64,000 bases of DNA from positions 3,619,501 to 3,683,500 of the forward strand of contig NZ_CP050698.1 in assembly GCF_005116655.2 (NCBI RefSeq), written 5' to 3'. The DNA is from Desulfosediminicola flagellatus (lineage in GTDB: Bacteria; Desulfobacterota; Desulfobulbia; Desulfobulbales; Desulfocapsaceae). The notes under the pieces were generated by a model, which did no database searches, had not been told where the DNA came from, and worked only from the letters and a program-made list of their open reading frames with translations. Numbering within the stretch: position 1 is the stretch's first letter; each line of letters begins with the position of its first letter. Below are positions 55,106 through 64,000 of the stretch, piece after piece. A program made the translations under genes and the position numbers.

Positions 55106-56185
55106 TCAGGGGGTCTGCTCGGGCACCCACAACGGGATGGATAGCGTCAACCAGCAGGAGTCGCCTTCAAGACGGTTTTTTACGTTAAACTCGTGAAAAT
55201 AGCGAAGACTCACAGAAACAGGTAACGGCCCGGCCTGAATTGTCCCAGATAAACCCGGACCGAAAGCGCTTACCCTGCCCTCAAAGTCACCGAGCGTTGC
55301 GCCCGCGCCGCTATCACCTGAGATTTGCTGGTAGTGGTAGCCATTCAACCCGATTGAGAATGCCGGTGTGAATTGATAAAATGCAGATGCCTCGAGGTGA
55401 AACTCGGTGCCTGTCTCGTAATCCGTATCGTCGTTCTCACCATTAAAAGTAATACCGGTAGCTGCCGACAATTCAATGCTGTTTTGCGGAAATGTCCACG
55501 TCCCGGCGACGCTGATATCGCCAGCCCATCGGTTCAGGGCAACATTGGCAAGCCTACCGGCATCGTAGCTGCCGACAGGTACATTCACACTGGCGCTAAC
55601 GAGGTAGTGATGATTATCTCCATGCCAGCCAACGAGTGCACTAAATGCAGGATCGCCAACAGCCCAGCGATCGTCGGAGAGAGAGACAGGCCCCCGGACG
55701 CCAATACCGGGGATTACTAAGGCAGCTTCTGCGCTCACATCCGAATTACCGTAAACAAAGGTTCCCGAAAAAGCAAGATCACCACCTAACACGTCAAAAG
55801 GGGTCAACCAGAGTACTGTCGGCAGCGCGAGGAAGACGTCGGCATCGAGCCCCAGGGAGAGTGTACCGCCGATAGGCAGACTTCCTGAACCGGAAGCATC
55901 GGCGCTGTAGTAGTAGGTAGGTAGGGAGAAAATAATGCCTTCCATCTGGGGTAAAATCCCTGCACCCTGGCCGCGCTGGCCCATCAGGTAAAAACTGCTG
56001 CCTCCCTCGGCGGCAACAGCCGAGCCTGCAGACAAAGTGAGCAACGTTGCGGCCAAGATCGCAGTCAGATGCAATGAACGCCTAGTCTGCCGGAAAAAAA
56101 GAGACAGCCAGGCCTTGGTCCGAAAGAGCGCGGGTGTTGCCAATACAGTGGTAATGGCCCGCTGTTTAATTTCCAAAGATTTCAT
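55106..56185 (-). CDS. Outer-membrane pore protein, MetA-pathway/SphA-like
   Basis: A 359-residue protein with a long N-terminal region ending in a signal peptide (LHLTAILAATLLTLSAGSAVAA, about 37-60) and a beta-rich body with alternating hydrophobic residues and many glycines, ending in an aromatic-rich strand (CWLTLSIPLWV). SSFYLMGQRGQGAGILPQMEGIIFSLPTYYY and the GTEFHLEASAFYQFTPAFSIGLNGYHYQQISGDSGAGATLG region are typical of the group annotated as phenol-degradation MetA-pathway or SphA-like transporters, presumed pores for hydrophobic substrates. Last gene of the island operon. Start chosen for AGGAG eight bases upstream. Confidence 0.75.
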   Translation of the reverse strand: MKSLEIKQRAITTVLATPALFRTKAWLSLFFRQTRRSLHLTAILAATLLTLSAGSAVAAEGGSSFYLMGQRGQGAGILPQMEGIIFSLPTYYYSADASGSGSLPIGGTLSLGLDADVFLALPTVLWLTPFDVLGGDLAFSGTFVYGNSDVSAEAALVIPGIGVRGPVSLSDDRWAVGDPAFSALVGWHGDNHHYLVSASVNVPVGSYDAGRLANVALNRWAGDISVAGTWTFPQNSIELSAATGITFNGENDDTDYETGTEFHLEASAFYQFTPAFSIGLNGYHYQQISGDSGAGATLGDFEGRVSAFGPGLSGTIQAGPLPVSVSLRYFHEFNVKNRLEGDSCWLTLSIPLWVPEQTP

Positions 56186-56326
56186 CAACATTCTCCTAAG
56201 GTGTTTGAAAGTAAGGACAGCCATAGCGACCGCTGCATCATTTCCATCAGTTAATGGTTCATATTACGCATACTACACACATTGCTTTTGCCGCCTTTCA
56301 TCCTCATTGAGCCACCAAATGCCCGG

Positions 56327-58696
56327 CTATTTGGTGGCAGTATAAGCAATATGAATTTTCTCGATCTTGCCGTTGAATTTGAACGGCGCGCGATCAAAGT
56401 AATCCAGTGATACCGGGGATCCCAAATCAGCACCTACATCAAAGGTTTCAGAGGCAGTATGAACAGCTGGAACCGATCGTTCAATGCGTCCCTGTCCAAC
56501 CTGTTTTCCGTTGACAGTCAAGGTAACGGTCGCCGGGGCCATGCGCTCCTGGGAGTCATATCGTGTTTCTACCTCGATCTTGACTTTACCAGTTGGGATT
56601 GCTGAATCAGAGGCTATCTTATAGCGATTCAGGGTCATGGCATTATACTCGGCCTTTAAAAATCCCTTGTCCATGTAAACAGTGAATCCTGAGGAAATAC
56701 CGCCTAAGGCAAAAAGGACTCCTTCGGCATCATGACCAATTGCTGCATCGATCACCGCCAGGGTCGAGCGTCCACTGGCAAATTTGGGGGCCATCGCCTC
56801 TGGAATCCGATCCTGTCCTTCATAAAAATACCATTCGGTCAACGGCGAAGAGGGCAATTCACTGGGATTGAAAAACACCGTGTACATGGAAGCACCAATG
56901 GGATATACAAGGTTCTCTGTTGCTTCTTTAGCAAACAAGGTTTTTAATTCAGCTAATTTCTCTGGGTTAATTTGGGCCAGATTTTCCGATTGTGAATAGT
57001 CTTTATCCAGGTTGTACAGCTCCCATTCCTCTTTCTCTGGCTCCCAATTCATCACGCCGGTGATGTCGGTTGACCAAGGTGCCCTGGGACCGAAAGTTCC
57101 GGCAAACCATCCCTCATGGTAGATCCCCCTGCTGCCAAGGATTTCGAAATACTGGGTCTTTTTGGTGGTCTCGGCATCGGGCTGATTGAACGTATACACC
57201 ATGGATGTTCCATCGAGGGGCTGCTGCTCTATGCCATCAACCTCCTTTGGAGGGGTGATGTCGAGTATTTCGTAGAGGGTGGCGGCAATATCGTTGACAT
57301 GATGAAATTGGGAACGGACTTTACCATCATGTTTGATTTTTTTCGGCCAGGATATGACCAGTGGCGTCCTGGTTCCGCCGAACTGCGCTGCGACCAGCTT
57401 GGTTCCCTGAAACGGTGCTGCTCCCGAATAAGCCCAGCCATGGTGATACATGATGTCAAGTTTGGGTCCACCCAGCGCATCCATTCCACCGTAATTCTTC
57501 TTAAGAATATCGATCTGCTGTTCGATGGTTGAGGGCATCGCATTCTGGGCCAGCAATTCACTGATTGTGCCGTTCATGCCTTCAGCCGAGGGGCCGTTGT
57601 CGGAAAGGATATAGAGAATCAGGGTGTTGTCCAGCAGACCCTGTTGTTCGAGTTCATCGACGATCTTGCCGTACTGTACATCGGTGTGCTCCAGGAACCC
57701 GGCAAAAATTTCCATCAGGCGGCTTTGGAATTCCCGATTTGATTGTGGAATGTCATCCCATTTCTGCATACCTTTTGCCAGCGGATTGAGAACGGCATCT
57801 TCTGGAATCCAGCCCATAGCCTTTTGTTTTTCGAAGGTCATACTACGCAGGGCTTCCCAGCCTTCATCAAATTTTCCTTCATATTTATCCGCCCACTCTT
57901 TGAAAATATGGTGAGGACCATGAACCGCCCCGGGCGTAAAATAGAGCAAAAAAGGTTTGCCCGGGTTGAGGGTGTTGCTGGTTCGCATCCATTCGATGGC
58001 TTTTTCCGCCATGTCCTCGGTCAGATGATATTTGGGATCATGGGGCGCTTGGACAGGATTGGTATTTTCGAACAGCACGGGTTCATACTGTGAGGTTTCT
58101 CCGGCGATAAAGCCGTAAAAATAGTCAAACCCGAGCCCAGTGGGAAAGCGGTCAAACGGACCCAACCGAGTAAGATCCGTCACCGGTGTATTGTGCCACT
58201 TGCCAAATGCTGCGGTATTATAGCCGTAATATGACAGCACCTGAGCAAAGGTTGCTGTCGATTTGGGGATCTTACCGACATACCCGTCCCAGTCCGATGC
58301 CAGTTCTGCAATCTGCCCGGCACCGACACGGTGATGGTTACGCCCGGTCAGCAATGCGGCCCTTGTGGGCGAACACATGGCGGTGGTATGAAAGGCGTTG
58401 TAGCTGATACCTGATGCGGCCAGTCGGTCGAGCGTTGGCGTATGGATAGGGCCGCCGAACGTGCTGGGATTTGAAAAACCAGCATCATCCGTCATGAAAA
58501 TGACGATGTTGGGGGCATCTTTGGGCAGATGATTTTCTGCTTTGCGCCACTGGTGTTTTGAGTCCTTCAGGGTTTTGCCGACCACACTGGCTGACCCCGG
58601 CTCGGGAAAAGGTAACACATCCTGAGCGCTGACCATCCCTACACACAAGAACATCGACACAGTCACCACTGAACATATACCGTGTGTTTGTTTCAT
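56327..58696 (-). CDS. Exported arylsulfatase (type I, Cys-type)
   Basis: A 789-residue sulfatase with a signal peptide (cleavage near VSAQD, about residue 24). The formylglycine site is Cys108 in AMCSPTRAALLTGR (CxPxR), preceded by the metal site PNIVIFMTDDAGFS; GKWHN and LYILSDNGPSAEG follow. The last about 170 residues form a beta domain (KVKIEVETRYDSQERMAPATVTLTVNGKQVGQGRI). It would hydrolyse sulfate esters in the periplasm. No formylglycine-generating enzyme is encoded nearby. GGAGG stands before the ATG. GC here (about 52% in a sampled row) lies between the chromosome and the next gene. Confidence 0.92.
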   Translation of the reverse strand: MKQTHGICSVVTVSMFLCVGMVSAQDVLPFPEPGSASVVGKTLKDSKHQWRKAENHLPKDAPNIVIFMTDDAGFSNPSTFGGPIHTPTLDRLAASGISYNAFHTTAMCSPTRAALLTGRNHHRVGAGQIAELASDWDGYVGKIPKSTATFAQVLSYYGYNTAAFGKWHNTPVTDLTRLGPFDRFPTGLGFDYFYGFIAGETSQYEPVLFENTNPVQAPHDPKYHLTEDMAEKAIEWMRTSNTLNPGKPFLLYFTPGAVHGPHHIFKEWADKYEGKFDEGWEALRSMTFEKQKAMGWIPEDAVLNPLAKGMQKWDDIPQSNREFQSRLMEIFAGFLEHTDVQYGKIVDELEQQGLLDNTLILYILSDNGPSAEGMNGTISELLAQNAMPSTIEQQIDILKKNYGGMDALGGPKLDIMYHHGWAYSGAAPFQGTKLVAAQFGGTRTPLVISWPKKIKHDGKVRSQFHHVNDIAATLYEILDITPPKEVDGIEQQPLDGTSMVYTFNQPDAETTKKTQYFEILGSRGIYHEGWFAGTFGPRAPWSTDITGVMNWEPEKEEWELYNLDKDYSQSENLAQINPEKLAELKTLFAKEATENLVYPIGASMYTVFFNPSELPSSPLTEWYFYEGQDRIPEAMAPKFASGRSTLAVIDAAIGHDAEGVLFALGGISSGFTVYMDKGFLKAEYNAMTLNRYKIASDSAIPTGKVKIEVETRYDSQERMAPATVTLTVNGKQVGQGRIERSVPAVHTASETFDVGADLGSPVSLDYFDRAPFKFNGKIEKIHIAYTATK

Positions 58697-58759
58697 TGTT
58701 TGCCTCCAATAGCTTGATTTTATGTAGCCAGAAAGAGTCTTTTCTCTGAGCGACGATCA

Positions 58760-60472
58760 TCAACGCCCCTTCATCACCTCAACGAGGACCTGGCCGCGAG
58801 TACCCGAGGGCGGCTTGGTACCCGCTACGGCGGCGAGGGTCGGAGCCACGTCAATGGAGTGGATCTCCCGAAAAACTTTCCGTGGTTCGATTCCGGCACC
58901 GGCGAAGATGACCGGCACAAAGGTGTCGTAACGCCAGGGTGACCCATGCGTGGTCGCCACCGTGAGCCCATCGAAGTCATTGATAAACCAGTGCGGCTCG
59001 AAGACTATGAAGATATCGCCGGATCGGCGCGGATTGTAGTTGTTCAGCACCGATTGCAGCAGCGGCGTATCGGGAAACTCGCCATGAGCCATCGCCGTGC
59101 TGGAAACGGCCAGAGCGACGCCCTTGAATTTGACGAGCTCTGCGGCGATCGCTTCCTCGACCTCACCGAGTGAGAGCCCCTTTTCGGCGATAAGCTCGCG
59201 GTCCAGATAGAGGTAAGGGTGGGCATATTGCCGGATCAGCTTCTCCCCGACCCCGAAGCGTTTCTTCAGTGCAGCGAAGCCTGCCTCCTTTTCCCATGAG
59301 TCAGGGTCCACGTAGCTGGCCTCGAAACCATATTGTTGCAAATCCCCCGGCGCCTCCGGACTACCATGGTCGGCGGAGAGCACAATCAGGGTGTGCTTCA
59401 GCCCGACCTTTTCGTCGACATACGCGAGGAGCTCTGCAAGCGTGCGGTCGAGCCGCAGCAGGTTGTCCTCTGCCTCAAGACTCGATGGTCCGAATAGGTG
59501 GCCGACGTAATCCGTTGAGGAGAAACTGACGGACAGGAAGTCGGTTACAGAGTCGGCCCCAATGGCTTCGTTCTCTATCAAAGCCTTGGCAAACTCAAGG
59601 GTCAGCTCATCGCCCGCCGGGCTCAAGGTGAGAAAGGTGCTGAATCCCTTCCCATCCGCCGGTCCGAAGGGATGCGGGAAGGTCCGGCCGAAGGGTGGCA
59701 TGTCCAACTCCCAGGCCTGGTCGTCGCGGTCGCCAAACAGATAGCCCGAACGGTCCTGGAGAAGTTCCCAGGAAGTGTCGGCAAAACGAAGAGTGGGGTC
59801 GGTCTTGTTGAAGGCGGTGACCCATGTGGGATATTCCTCGTAGTAGAAACGGCTGGTGACGAATTCTCGGGCATTCTTTGAAAACCAGAAGGCCTTACCG
59901 GCGTGACCCGCGAACGAGACCGCGCCGCGATCCTTGACCGAGACGCCGAAGACCTTGGCCTTGCCGGCTGTGTGGATCATCAGCTCGTCGCCGAAGGTCG
60001 AGACCAGCATCGCTGCGGGTGACCGTCCGTCAGTGCCCGCCACCTTCTGGGTGGGGTCGACCTCCGACTTCTTGTCGACGTCCGCGCCCTCGGTCAGCAG
60101 TCCGTAGCGGTCGTCCTCGATATTATAGGTCAGGGAGCCGGTTCCGCGATCAAACCAGATATTGCCGATCATCCCGTGGGCCGAAGGGTGGGCGCCGGTC
60201 GCAAGGGTGGCATGTCCGACTATGGTCTCGGTGTTGGCGTGCATGTGGTGGGCATTGCCATAGACGATTCCCTCTTCTAAGAAATAGCGAAATCCGCCGT
60301 CGCCCATGCGATCAAGAAACCGCGCTGGCATGTCGCCGCGCAACTGGTCGACCGTGATCTGAAGAATCAGCTTCGGTTTTTCGGTTTCCGCCGACGCGGC
60401 GCTCTGTGTAACGACTGACAGGGTGATGCCTGCAAGCGCCAGCGCGAACCAGGTCGTGAAATTATTTTTCAT
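58760..60472 (-). CDS. Exported alkaline phosphatase/phosphodiesterase superfamily protein (PafA-like)
   Basis: A 570-residue enzyme with a signal peptide (cleavage near ASAET, about residue 29). The metal/nucleophile region LILQITVDQLRGD and HANTETIVGHATLATG (nucleophile Thr at 81 or 83) and the late VLSADHGSPEAPG and ATTHGSPWRYDTFVPVIF motifs place it in the alkaline phosphatase superfamily, closest in my reading to PafA-type monoesterases. It would release phosphate from periplasmic esters. GC is much higher (a sampled row gives 65%) than in the chromosome. The sulfatase gene follows after 63 bases. Confidence 0.85.
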   Translation of the reverse strand: MKNNFTTWFALALAGITLSVVTQSAASAETEKPKLILQITVDQLRGDMPARFLDRMGDGGFRYFLEEGIVYGNAHHMHANTETIVGHATLATGAHPSAHGMIGNIWFDRGTGSLTYNIEDDRYGLLTEGADVDKKSEVDPTQKVAGTDGRSPAAMLVSTFGDELMIHTAGKAKVFGVSVKDRGAVSFAGHAGKAFWFSKNAREFVTSRFYYEEYPTWVTAFNKTDPTLRFADTSWELLQDRSGYLFGDRDDQAWELDMPPFGRTFPHPFGPADGKGFSTFLTLSPAGDELTLEFAKALIENEAIGADSVTDFLSVSFSSTDYVGHLFGPSSLEAEDNLLRLDRTLAELLAYVDEKVGLKHTLIVLSADHGSPEAPGDLQQYGFEASYVDPDSWEKEAGFAALKKRFGVGEKLIRQYAHPYLYLDRELIAEKGLSLGEVEEAIAAELVKFKGVALAVSSTAMAHGEFPDTPLLQSVLNNYNPRRSGDIFIVFEPHWFINDFDGLTVATTHGSPWRYDTFVPVIFAGAGIEPRKVFREIHSIDVAPTLAAVAGTKPPSGTRGQVLVEVMKGR

Positions 60473-60514
60473 AACTCATTCTCCGTGGTTGGTCTCGTTG
60501 AGTGTTCCAAGTAT

Positions 60515-62086
60515 TTAATTTGTAATTTCGCGTTTCCCTGTCGTCATAGCTATAGCCTGGAAAGAGTCTATCTCGATCGGATCGGCCACGGCGGCGGATT
60601 CGGCGGAAGAAGTAGCGGTAGAGCTTTCTTTCTTGACCGCCGGCGGCGACCAGTCGCCCGAGAGCGCCTCGGGTTCGGGGCCGTAGAGGCGCATCACGAG
60701 GTAGAATGGTCCTTCCGGAGCCGGCAGCCAGTTTGCTTCCAGGTCCTTGCCCGGAGACTCCTTGGAGATGTAAAATACCAGCGAGCCATCCTCTCCACGC
60801 ACATATTCTTCCAAGCTTGGCGAGTTGAGCAGGTAGCGGTCGAGCGGGTTGTCGATGAAGAGCTGGGTCTTACCATCGTACATCGTCACGGACCAGAACG
60901 CCTTGACCGGCGGCAGGGCGTCCTTTTCGAAGGTCAGAGTGTAGTTTTGCTTCGATGCATCGAGTGGTTCCCCATCCGCATCAACGATGTAGGTCGGGTA
61001 GATCGCCTCGGCGGCGGAGTTGCCATAGAGGCCCGTGTGAGCCGCCGCCGAACGTAGCATATCGGTGCGGTCGAGCTTGTAGTTCTTCTTGGTGCTCTTG
61101 GTGAGAAAGTCCCGAGTGCCGAAGATCTTGCCGCTGACGAGTGGGTCCTTTGTGGTAGCCCCGACAAATTTCTCGATCGCGGAAAAGCCCTCCTTGACGC
61201 CGACCTTCAGGGCCTCCTGCATCTCCGCCGGCAGGGCCGAGAAATCAAAGTCGCCCACAGTACCGATGCCGATGCTGGCAAGCTTGTCCCAGAGCTTCTT
61301 CTCACCCTCGCCCTCGCCGGGCGAACCGAGCAAGCCCATCATGAAGTCGAGGTAGCCGAAGAAACGCTCGTCGAACTGGGAGCCCTCGTCCCACTTTGGG
61401 AAGTTCGGCTGCGGCGCACCAGCCGGGGCTTCTTTGCCAAGGAAGTCGCTGAGCGGCTGCAGGCCATAGCTGGCCTGGATTGCCTTGACCTTATTGAGGT
61501 CGTCGGGTCCAAGCAACTGGGTACGGGTCACATTGAACACAAAGCCGGTTTCGCTCTTGATCACGTCGGTGATCCCCTCCGGTTTCTCTCCGTTCCAGTC
61601 CGGTCCGGCGATGAGAAACTTGCCGGCGTCGTTACCGGTGGTCAGGGTGCCGACGTAGGCGAAGTTGTAGGTGTATAGGTCAACCAACTGGAAGTGATAG
61701 AAACGGTCGGGCTCCATTTCCGGTACGCTCAGAACCAGCGGCTCGCTACGAACATCCATCCAGAACATGCAGTAAGGCGTGTCGGTATTCGGGGTGACGA
61801 CCGCCTTGTCCTCTGGAGTGAACAAACGCGCCACGCAGGACATCTCGTTAAACGGTCCCTTGTAATCGGGGCTCTTTGAGTCGATGGTATAATTCCACAT
61901 CGTCTTGTAGTTCATCACCATCGGGAAGCCATAAAGGTAGGCTTGCTTGGCAATAACCTTGGCCTCAGCGGCAGTAAGTGTGTTTTCGGCTGCAGTTGCC
62001 ACCGTATGGCCTAGAAGGGCCCCTACCAAGAATGTTGATGCGATCAGCGCCGTTACCAGTCGTATTGTATCACTGACTCTCTTCAT
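60515..62086 (-). CDS. DUF1254/DUF1214 exported protein, copy 1
   Basis: A 523-residue protein with a signal peptide (LVTALIASTFLVGALLGHTVATAAE) followed by the DUF1254 half (AYLYGFPMVMNYKTMWNYTID..., VVTPNTDTPYCMFWMDVRSEPLVLSVPEMEPDRFYHFQLVDLYTYNFAYVG) and the C-terminal DUF1214 half (YTLTFEKDALPPVKAFWSVTMYDGKTQLFIDNPLDRYLLNS; GPFYLVMRLYGPEPEAL). The combination is common in exported proteins of unknown function. The tail after about residue 485 is Ser/Ala-rich. Operon position: upstream of the phosphatase by 42 bases. AGGAG precedes the ATG. Confidence 0.85.
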   Translation of the reverse strand: MKRVSDTIRLVTALIASTFLVGALLGHTVATAAENTLTAAEAKVIAKQAYLYGFPMVMNYKTMWNYTIDSKSPDYKGPFNEMSCVARLFTPEDKAVVTPNTDTPYCMFWMDVRSEPLVLSVPEMEPDRFYHFQLVDLYTYNFAYVGTLTTGNDAGKFLIAGPDWNGEKPEGITDVIKSETGFVFNVTRTQLLGPDDLNKVKAIQASYGLQPLSDFLGKEAPAGAPQPNFPKWDEGSQFDERFFGYLDFMMGLLGSPGEGEGEKKLWDKLASIGIGTVGDFDFSALPAEMQEALKVGVKEGFSAIEKFVGATTKDPLVSGKIFGTRDFLTKSTKKNYKLDRTDMLRSAAAHTGLYGNSAAEAIYPTYIVDADGEPLDASKQNYTLTFEKDALPPVKAFWSVTMYDGKTQLFIDNPLDRYLLNSPSLEEYVRGEDGSLVFYISKESPGKDLEANWLPAPEGPFYLVMRLYGPEPEALSGDWSPPAVKKESSTATSSAESAAVADPIEIDSFQAIAMTTGKREITN

Positions 62087-62113
62087 GATTTCTCCTTTTG
62101 TGAACAGCGATGT

Positions 62114-63547
62114 TCAATCAACACGCGAAAGTGCTGGCGGCACCCAACCACCATCCCGTACGCTCTCTTTCGGCACATACAGGCGCATCGCCAGCTTGAA
62201 CGGACCGGTTTTCGGTGCAGGCAGCCAGTTTGCTTCCTTTTCCTTACCCGGCGATTCGCTCTGAATGTAGATGGTCAGTGAACCATCAGAATTAGGTTTC
62301 ATGCCGCTTCTGTCGCCGATTGCATACCGGTTCAGTGGGTTGTCCACCAGGTACCCTTCAATGTCGTAAAGAGTCATTGACCAGAACGCGTCCGCCGGTG
62401 GCCAACCACCCTCCTTGAAGGTCAGTGTATAGCGATGCTCGCCGCTGAGCGGTTTTCCGTCGGCATCGTTCAGCGCCAGCGGATAAAAGGCATCCTCGAG
62501 TAAGTTTCCGCCGATACCGACGAAGGTCCACGCGGCACGATACGCGTACTTCCTGCCATAACGCCCCATGTCATAGGTCAGTCCCCACTGGTTGACCATC
62601 TTGCCGAGACTTTTCATCTCGGCCGCCATGGCAGCCTTCCCCAGGGCCACGCCCTCCTCAAGGGCTGCGACAACATCGGCACCGAGTCCGTCGGTGGAGA
62701 ATGGCGCACCCGGCGCGATGCCCAGCGAGTGCAGCTTTTCCAGGGTCGGAGCATCCTCGTCATAGGCCGGATTGGTCGCCAGGAGGCGATTGAGGTTGCT
62801 GAAGAATTGCTCGGCATTCAGGGCCATCACCTGCTCGTTGACCAGGGTCTTACCATCGGCTCCTTCCTTCAGGGGCACATTGGCCGGCGGTGTGTATGGC
62901 TTACCCCAGGCAGACAGGGGCGTCAGCTTATACTCGTCCTGGATCCGATTGACAGCGGCGTAGTCGTCGGCACCCGCGCAGTAGGTGCGACCGCCGATGC
63001 CGCCGAGATTCGTCGGCGAGCGCAGCAGCTCCATTCCCTCCGGGACCGTTCCCTTCCAGTCCGGCCCCGCGACAAGAAATACGTGTGGGGCGTCTCCACT
63101 GTGCGTCCTGGAACCGGGTACCGCCGGCACTCCATTCCAGGCGTCGACGATCTGCATCATCCAGTAGCGTTCACCCATGGCCGGCACGGAAAGCACGAGC
63201 GGCTCGGCCTTGAGATCAATCCAGGCGAGCGAGTAAAGGTTGTCGACGTTAAAGCCGACAATCGAGCGGTTCGATGCGTCGACGAACTTTCGGTAGTGAA
63301 CAAACTGATTGATAGGTGCCCGGGCCTCGCCCGCCTCTGTTACGTAGGTGCTGTAATCGACCTGCTTCTCGAACATGACCAGCGGCAGCCCGAACACCCA
63401 GGCTTTGGTGGCAAGGTTTCTTGCAACGTCCGGCGCAATCGTATCTTGTGCACCAGCATTTGAATCCAGAGCAATTACCATTGTGAATGCCACAACGATA
63501 GACATTATAAATGTTTTCATCATAGATATAGTATTCACTGTTCTCAC
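62114..63547 (-). CDS. DUF1254/DUF1214 exported protein, copy 2
   Basis: A 477-residue relative of copy 1, with a signal peptide (hydrophobic core FIMSIVVAFTMVIAL, cleavage near NAGAQD), DUF1254 half (AWVFGLPLVMFEKQVDYSTYV, FNVDNLYSLAWIDLKAEPLVLSVPAMGERYWMMQIVDAWNGV) and DUF1214 half (YTLTFKEGGWPPADAFWSMTLYDIEGYLVDNPLNRYAIGD; GPFKLAMRLYVPKESV). No catalytic residues are known for these families. The GTG start at 63547 is tentative; an ATG eight codons later is an alternative. Copy 1 follows after 27 bases, so the two are co-transcribed. Confidence 0.85.
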   Translation of the reverse strand: MRTVNTISMMKTFIMSIVVAFTMVIALDSNAGAQDTIAPDVARNLATKAWVFGLPLVMFEKQVDYSTYVTEAGEARAPINQFVHYRKFVDASNRSIVGFNVDNLYSLAWIDLKAEPLVLSVPAMGERYWMMQIVDAWNGVPAVPGSRTHSGDAPHVFLVAGPDWKGTVPEGMELLRSPTNLGGIGGRTYCAGADDYAAVNRIQDEYKLTPLSAWGKPYTPPANVPLKEGADGKTLVNEQVMALNAEQFFSNLNRLLATNPAYDEDAPTLEKLHSLGIAPGAPFSTDGLGADVVAALEEGVALGKAAMAAEMKSLGKMVNQWGLTYDMGRYGRKYAYRAAWTFVGIGGNLLEDAFYPLALNDADGKPLSGEHRYTLTFKEGGWPPADAFWSMTLYDIEGYLVDNPLNRYAIGDRSGMKPNSDGSLTIYIQSESPGKEKEANWLPAPKTGPFKLAMRLYVPKESVRDGGWVPPALSRVD

Positions 63548-63776
63548 ATCCTCTTTTCGAATTTCTATTGCATTGACCCTATGATCCGCTAGTTGCAGCT
63601 AATAACGGCATTTGCCTGGATGGTTTGGATAAACTGGCCTGTGAGTCCCCCGGAATGGATTCCACTCAGGCAAATTTAAAGACCACGATACTCACAGTCT
63701 GTGTTTTTTCTTTTCCCTGCAAAACAAAGTTAGGATTGAGGTACAAATCGATTCGGCCAGTTGTAGGCACGATCTC

Positions 63777-64000
63777 TCACTCGTTGTTTTTTTTGAGCAC
63801 CGGTCTCGGCATCGTCCACTCGCCGCTCATGATTTCCGGCCCAGGGAGATAATAGCGTATGGCCACGTCGAAGGGTCCGGCGGGGACCTCCAGGCAGTTC
63901 ACATCGCCGTCTTCGCACTTGACCTTGAAGCGGAAGGTGTAGGTGCCATCCTCATTTTTGACGGCGGTCGTGTTGTTGATGTGGTAGCGGTCCTCGCCGT
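63777..64000 (-). CDS. DUF1254/DUF1214 protein, copy 3, C-terminal part (cut by window edge)
   Basis: Only the last 74 codons are present; the 5' part lies beyond base 64000. The visible sequence GEDRYHINNTTAVKNEDGTYTFRF..., CLEVPAGPFDVAIRYYLPGPEIMSGEWTMPRPVLKKNNE ends like a DUF1214 domain: the PAGPFDVAIRYYLP segment corresponds to GPFYLVMRLYGPEPEAL of copy 1. It contains two cysteines (CEDGDVNC) that the other copies lack here. The stop at 63777-63779 leaves a gap of 229 bases to copy 2, which may carry a promoter. Confidence 0.8.
   Translation of the reverse strand, partial: GEDRYHINNTTAVKNEDGTYTFRFKVKCEDGDVNCLEVPAGPFDVAIRYYLPGPEIMSGEWTMPRPVLKKNNE

Noticed and set aside
1..64000. CRISPR arrays, tRNA or rRNA genes, prophage
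   Set aside because: No regularly spaced repeat array, no tRNA-like T-loop with matching arms outside genes, no rRNA-like sequence and no phage genes were seen by eye; a computed search could still find a tRNA.

Overview
The window looks like chromosome from a Gram-negative anaerobe of the Desulfobacterota, most likely a Desulfobulbales-type sulfur-cycling bacterium. This placement is an inference from gene content: a one-module siroheme sulfite reductase, a cofactor-type NiFe hydrogenase, a DctPQM TRAP transporter, many hybrid histidine kinases, GlpX beside a class III fructose bisphosphatase, and outer-membrane and lipoprotein genes. There is no rRNA or tRNA gene that I can recognise and no marker gene that fixes the species. 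Spot counts of single 60-base rows give about 45% GC in the central genes, 52% in the sulfatase and 58-65% in the phosphatase and DUF1254 genes at the right end.

Layout. 0-7.8 kb: a membrane hybrid kinase whose stop codon lies in a palindromic repeat, two tandem palindromic elements, a 14-repeat TPR protein, a lipoprotein with a zinc-protease motif, small proteins (DRR-motif, zinc ribbon, PqqD-like) and a PilZ protein. 8.1-13.2 kb: a signalling array on one strand (PAS protein, hybrid kinase with a FixL-like PAS, HPt, REC-PP2C phosphatase, STAS anti-anti-sigma factor, RsbW-type kinase) that reads as a phosphorelay feeding a partner switch. 13.4-21 kb: glycogen and gluconeogenesis (glycogen phosphorylase, DUF4301, class III FBPase, GlpX). 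21.3-26.5 kb: soluble NiFe hydrogenase small and large subunits, their maturation protease, a hybrid kinase without a sensor domain, and a small sulfite reductase. 26.9-28.9 kb: a stand-alone MotB-MotA stator pair. 29.2-36.6 kb (minus strand): signal peptidase I with DUF3999 and DUF2339 membrane proteins, an FMN-binding protein, a radical SAM protein and RNase PH. 36.9-41.8 kb: a TRAP transporter with two divergent binding proteins and a universal stress protein. 42.7 kb: class II aldolase.

43.9-51 kb is a protein quality-control block: FtsH, DnaJ-like protein, FmdB-type zinc ribbon, HtpX, a protein with two ribbon-helix-helix-like segments, and two Hsp20 genes. 51.2-54.7 kb holds a truncated ADP-ribosylglycohydrolase, a second hybrid kinase related to the first gene, and a broken ISL3-type transposase. 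From 55.1 kb to the edge a minus-strand operon of different base composition encodes exported proteins: an outer-membrane pore, an arylsulfatase, an alkaline-phosphatase-superfamily enzyme and three DUF1254/DUF1214 proteins, the last cut by the window.

The best candidates for an undescribed system are (1) the hydrogenase-protease-kinase group, which may be a hydrogen-sensing device and whose small subunit has Asp where the second proximal-cluster Cys is expected; (2) the FixL-like kinase to partner-switch cascade; and (3) the exported sulfatase/phosphatase/DUF1254 island next to an insertion-sequence remnant. All functional statements come from motif reading by eye, without database searches.
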